A stretch of 64,000 bases of DNA from Cyanobacteria bacterium TGS_CYA1 (GTDB lineage: Bacteria > Cyanobacteriota > Vampirovibrionia > Obscuribacterales > Obscuribacteraceae). Within the stretch, counting starts at the first letter, position 1, and every line of letters begins with the position of its first letter. The position numbers and the translations under genes are program-made. The DNA is taken from assembly GCA_026129135.1 (NCBI GenBank), contig JAHCIQ010000002.1, positions 744,001 to 808,000 of the forward strand, written 5' to 3'. A model generated the notes under the pieces. The model saw only the letters and a list, made by a program, of their open reading frames with translations. It did not search any database and was not told the origin of the DNA. Positions 63,662 to 64,000 of this stretch are shown piece by piece.

Positions 63662-63694
63662 AAAGCTCAACCGATAACGGTAGAGCTTTTTGTT
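63662..63694 (+). terminator. Terminator after the BlaI-type gene
   Basis: AAAGCTC pairs with GAGCTTT; an inner CCG/CGG closes the loop; TTTTTG follows on the plus strand. 35 nt after the stop at 63627. Confidence 0.85.
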
Positions 63695-63727
63695 TGGGTG
63701 ATCAGACTGGAGATGGAATACAAACTA

Positions 63728-63756
63728 ATAAAAAAGGGAGCTTGCGCTCCCCTTTC
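63728..63756 (-). terminator. Terminator of the minus-strand gene at the window end
   Basis: GGGAGC ttgc GCTCCC with AAAG/CTTT flanks; on the minus strand the stem is followed by six U (TTTTTTATTAG). It lies 28 nt past the stop of the gene at 63784. Confidence 0.88.
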
Positions 63757-63783
63757 CATTGGAATTTTCCTTGTACGTCGTCC

Positions 63784-64000
63784 TTAGTTGCTGTCCGGAA
63801 TTGGAGCGCCTTCGGGCAATGTAGGAGAGGTCTTCTGGTGACGTTCCGAACGACCACTTGTATAGTGACGTTCGTCCATCACGGTAGGCTCTACCTGGAA
63901 GAGGTTCATGTCACGAGGTCCTTCAACACGTCCGATTTCTTCTGGCAACTTGAGTTGACCAGGAGTACCGGGGAGGATGACCTCAGGACGAATTGCGACG
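63784..64000 (-). CDS. C-terminal fragment of an unknown gene (5' end outside window)
   Basis: The minus-strand frame is open from the window edge to TAA at 63784-63786 (71 residues). It reads VAIRPEVILPGTPGQLKLPEEIGRV up to PEGAPIPDSN in overlapping pieces; Pro, Glu and Arg are frequent and the sequence looks disordered. A terminator follows, so it is a real gene end. The family is not recognised from this tail. Confidence 0.6.
   Translation of the reverse strand, partial: VAIRPEVILPGTPGQLKLPEEIGRVEGPRDMNLFQVEPTVMDERHYTSGRSERHQKTSPTLPEGAPIPDSN

Overview
The window reads as a chromosomal segment of a non-photosynthetic relative of cyanobacteria, most likely an Obscuribacterales/Vampirovibrionia (Melainabacteria) type bacterium. 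This is an inference. It rests on the cyanobacteria-like Clp N-domain proteins, the many secreted or zinc-ribbon TPR proteins of no known family, the respiratory and quinone genes (ubiD, ubiB, etfAB, glycolate oxidase subunits), the Kdp potassium island and GmhB. No rRNA, tRNA, CRISPR array, prophage or insertion sequence was recognised. Genes are densely packed, with many 4-nt ATGA overlaps and an unusual number of tail-to-tail stop-codon overlaps.

Left part (1-17.3 kb): a partial Clp N-domain gene, a Q-rich secreted protein and a C-terminal processing protease form a minus-strand run. The next minus-strand run is spoT/relA, rdgB and ubiD, and upstream of it lies a gene for a very animal-like ACMSD decarboxylase. 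Then come a TPR/zinc-ribbon protein, a 621-residue hairpin-repeat protein, a duplicated-domain lipoprotein, kbl, cysE with two small companions, and an acyl-CoA dehydrogenase that lacks its catalytic glutamate.

Middle (17.4-45 kb): rpe, a two-gene OLD-type TOPRIM plus membrane-protein unit (possible defence module), a MATE exporter, a RadC-type protein and ispG. A complete potassium island follows: a small membrane ORF, kdpF, kdpA, kdpB, kdpC, kdpD, kdpE, an APC-type transporter and a small membrane protein. After it come a divergent pair of paralogous unknown secreted/membrane proteins, a beta-helix protein, a region with two zero-loop palindromes, a stand-alone Clp N-domain protein, etfBA with a clear terminator, and a minus-strand histidine kinase, PhoB, PhoU, holA run.

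Right part (45-64 kb): gpmI, two secreted proteins, rph, ubiB, a zinc-ribbon membrane protein, and a retron-type reverse transcriptase preceded by a hairpin-rich 302-nt intergenic stretch that is the best candidate for its msr-msd RNA. Then gcvPB, an RNase D, and glcF/glcE (together a plausible glycolate to glyoxylate to glycine route), followed by csaB, wecG/tagA and mini-RNase III. A PAS histidine kinase comes next, with a regulator whose two receiver domains and GGDEF domain are all degenerate. The window closes with gmhB, a BlaI-type repressor, two facing terminators, and the C-terminal end of an unknown gene.

The strongest candidates for new biology are the retron-like locus, the TOPRIM/membrane-protein pair, the divergent paralog pair and the all-degenerate regulator.
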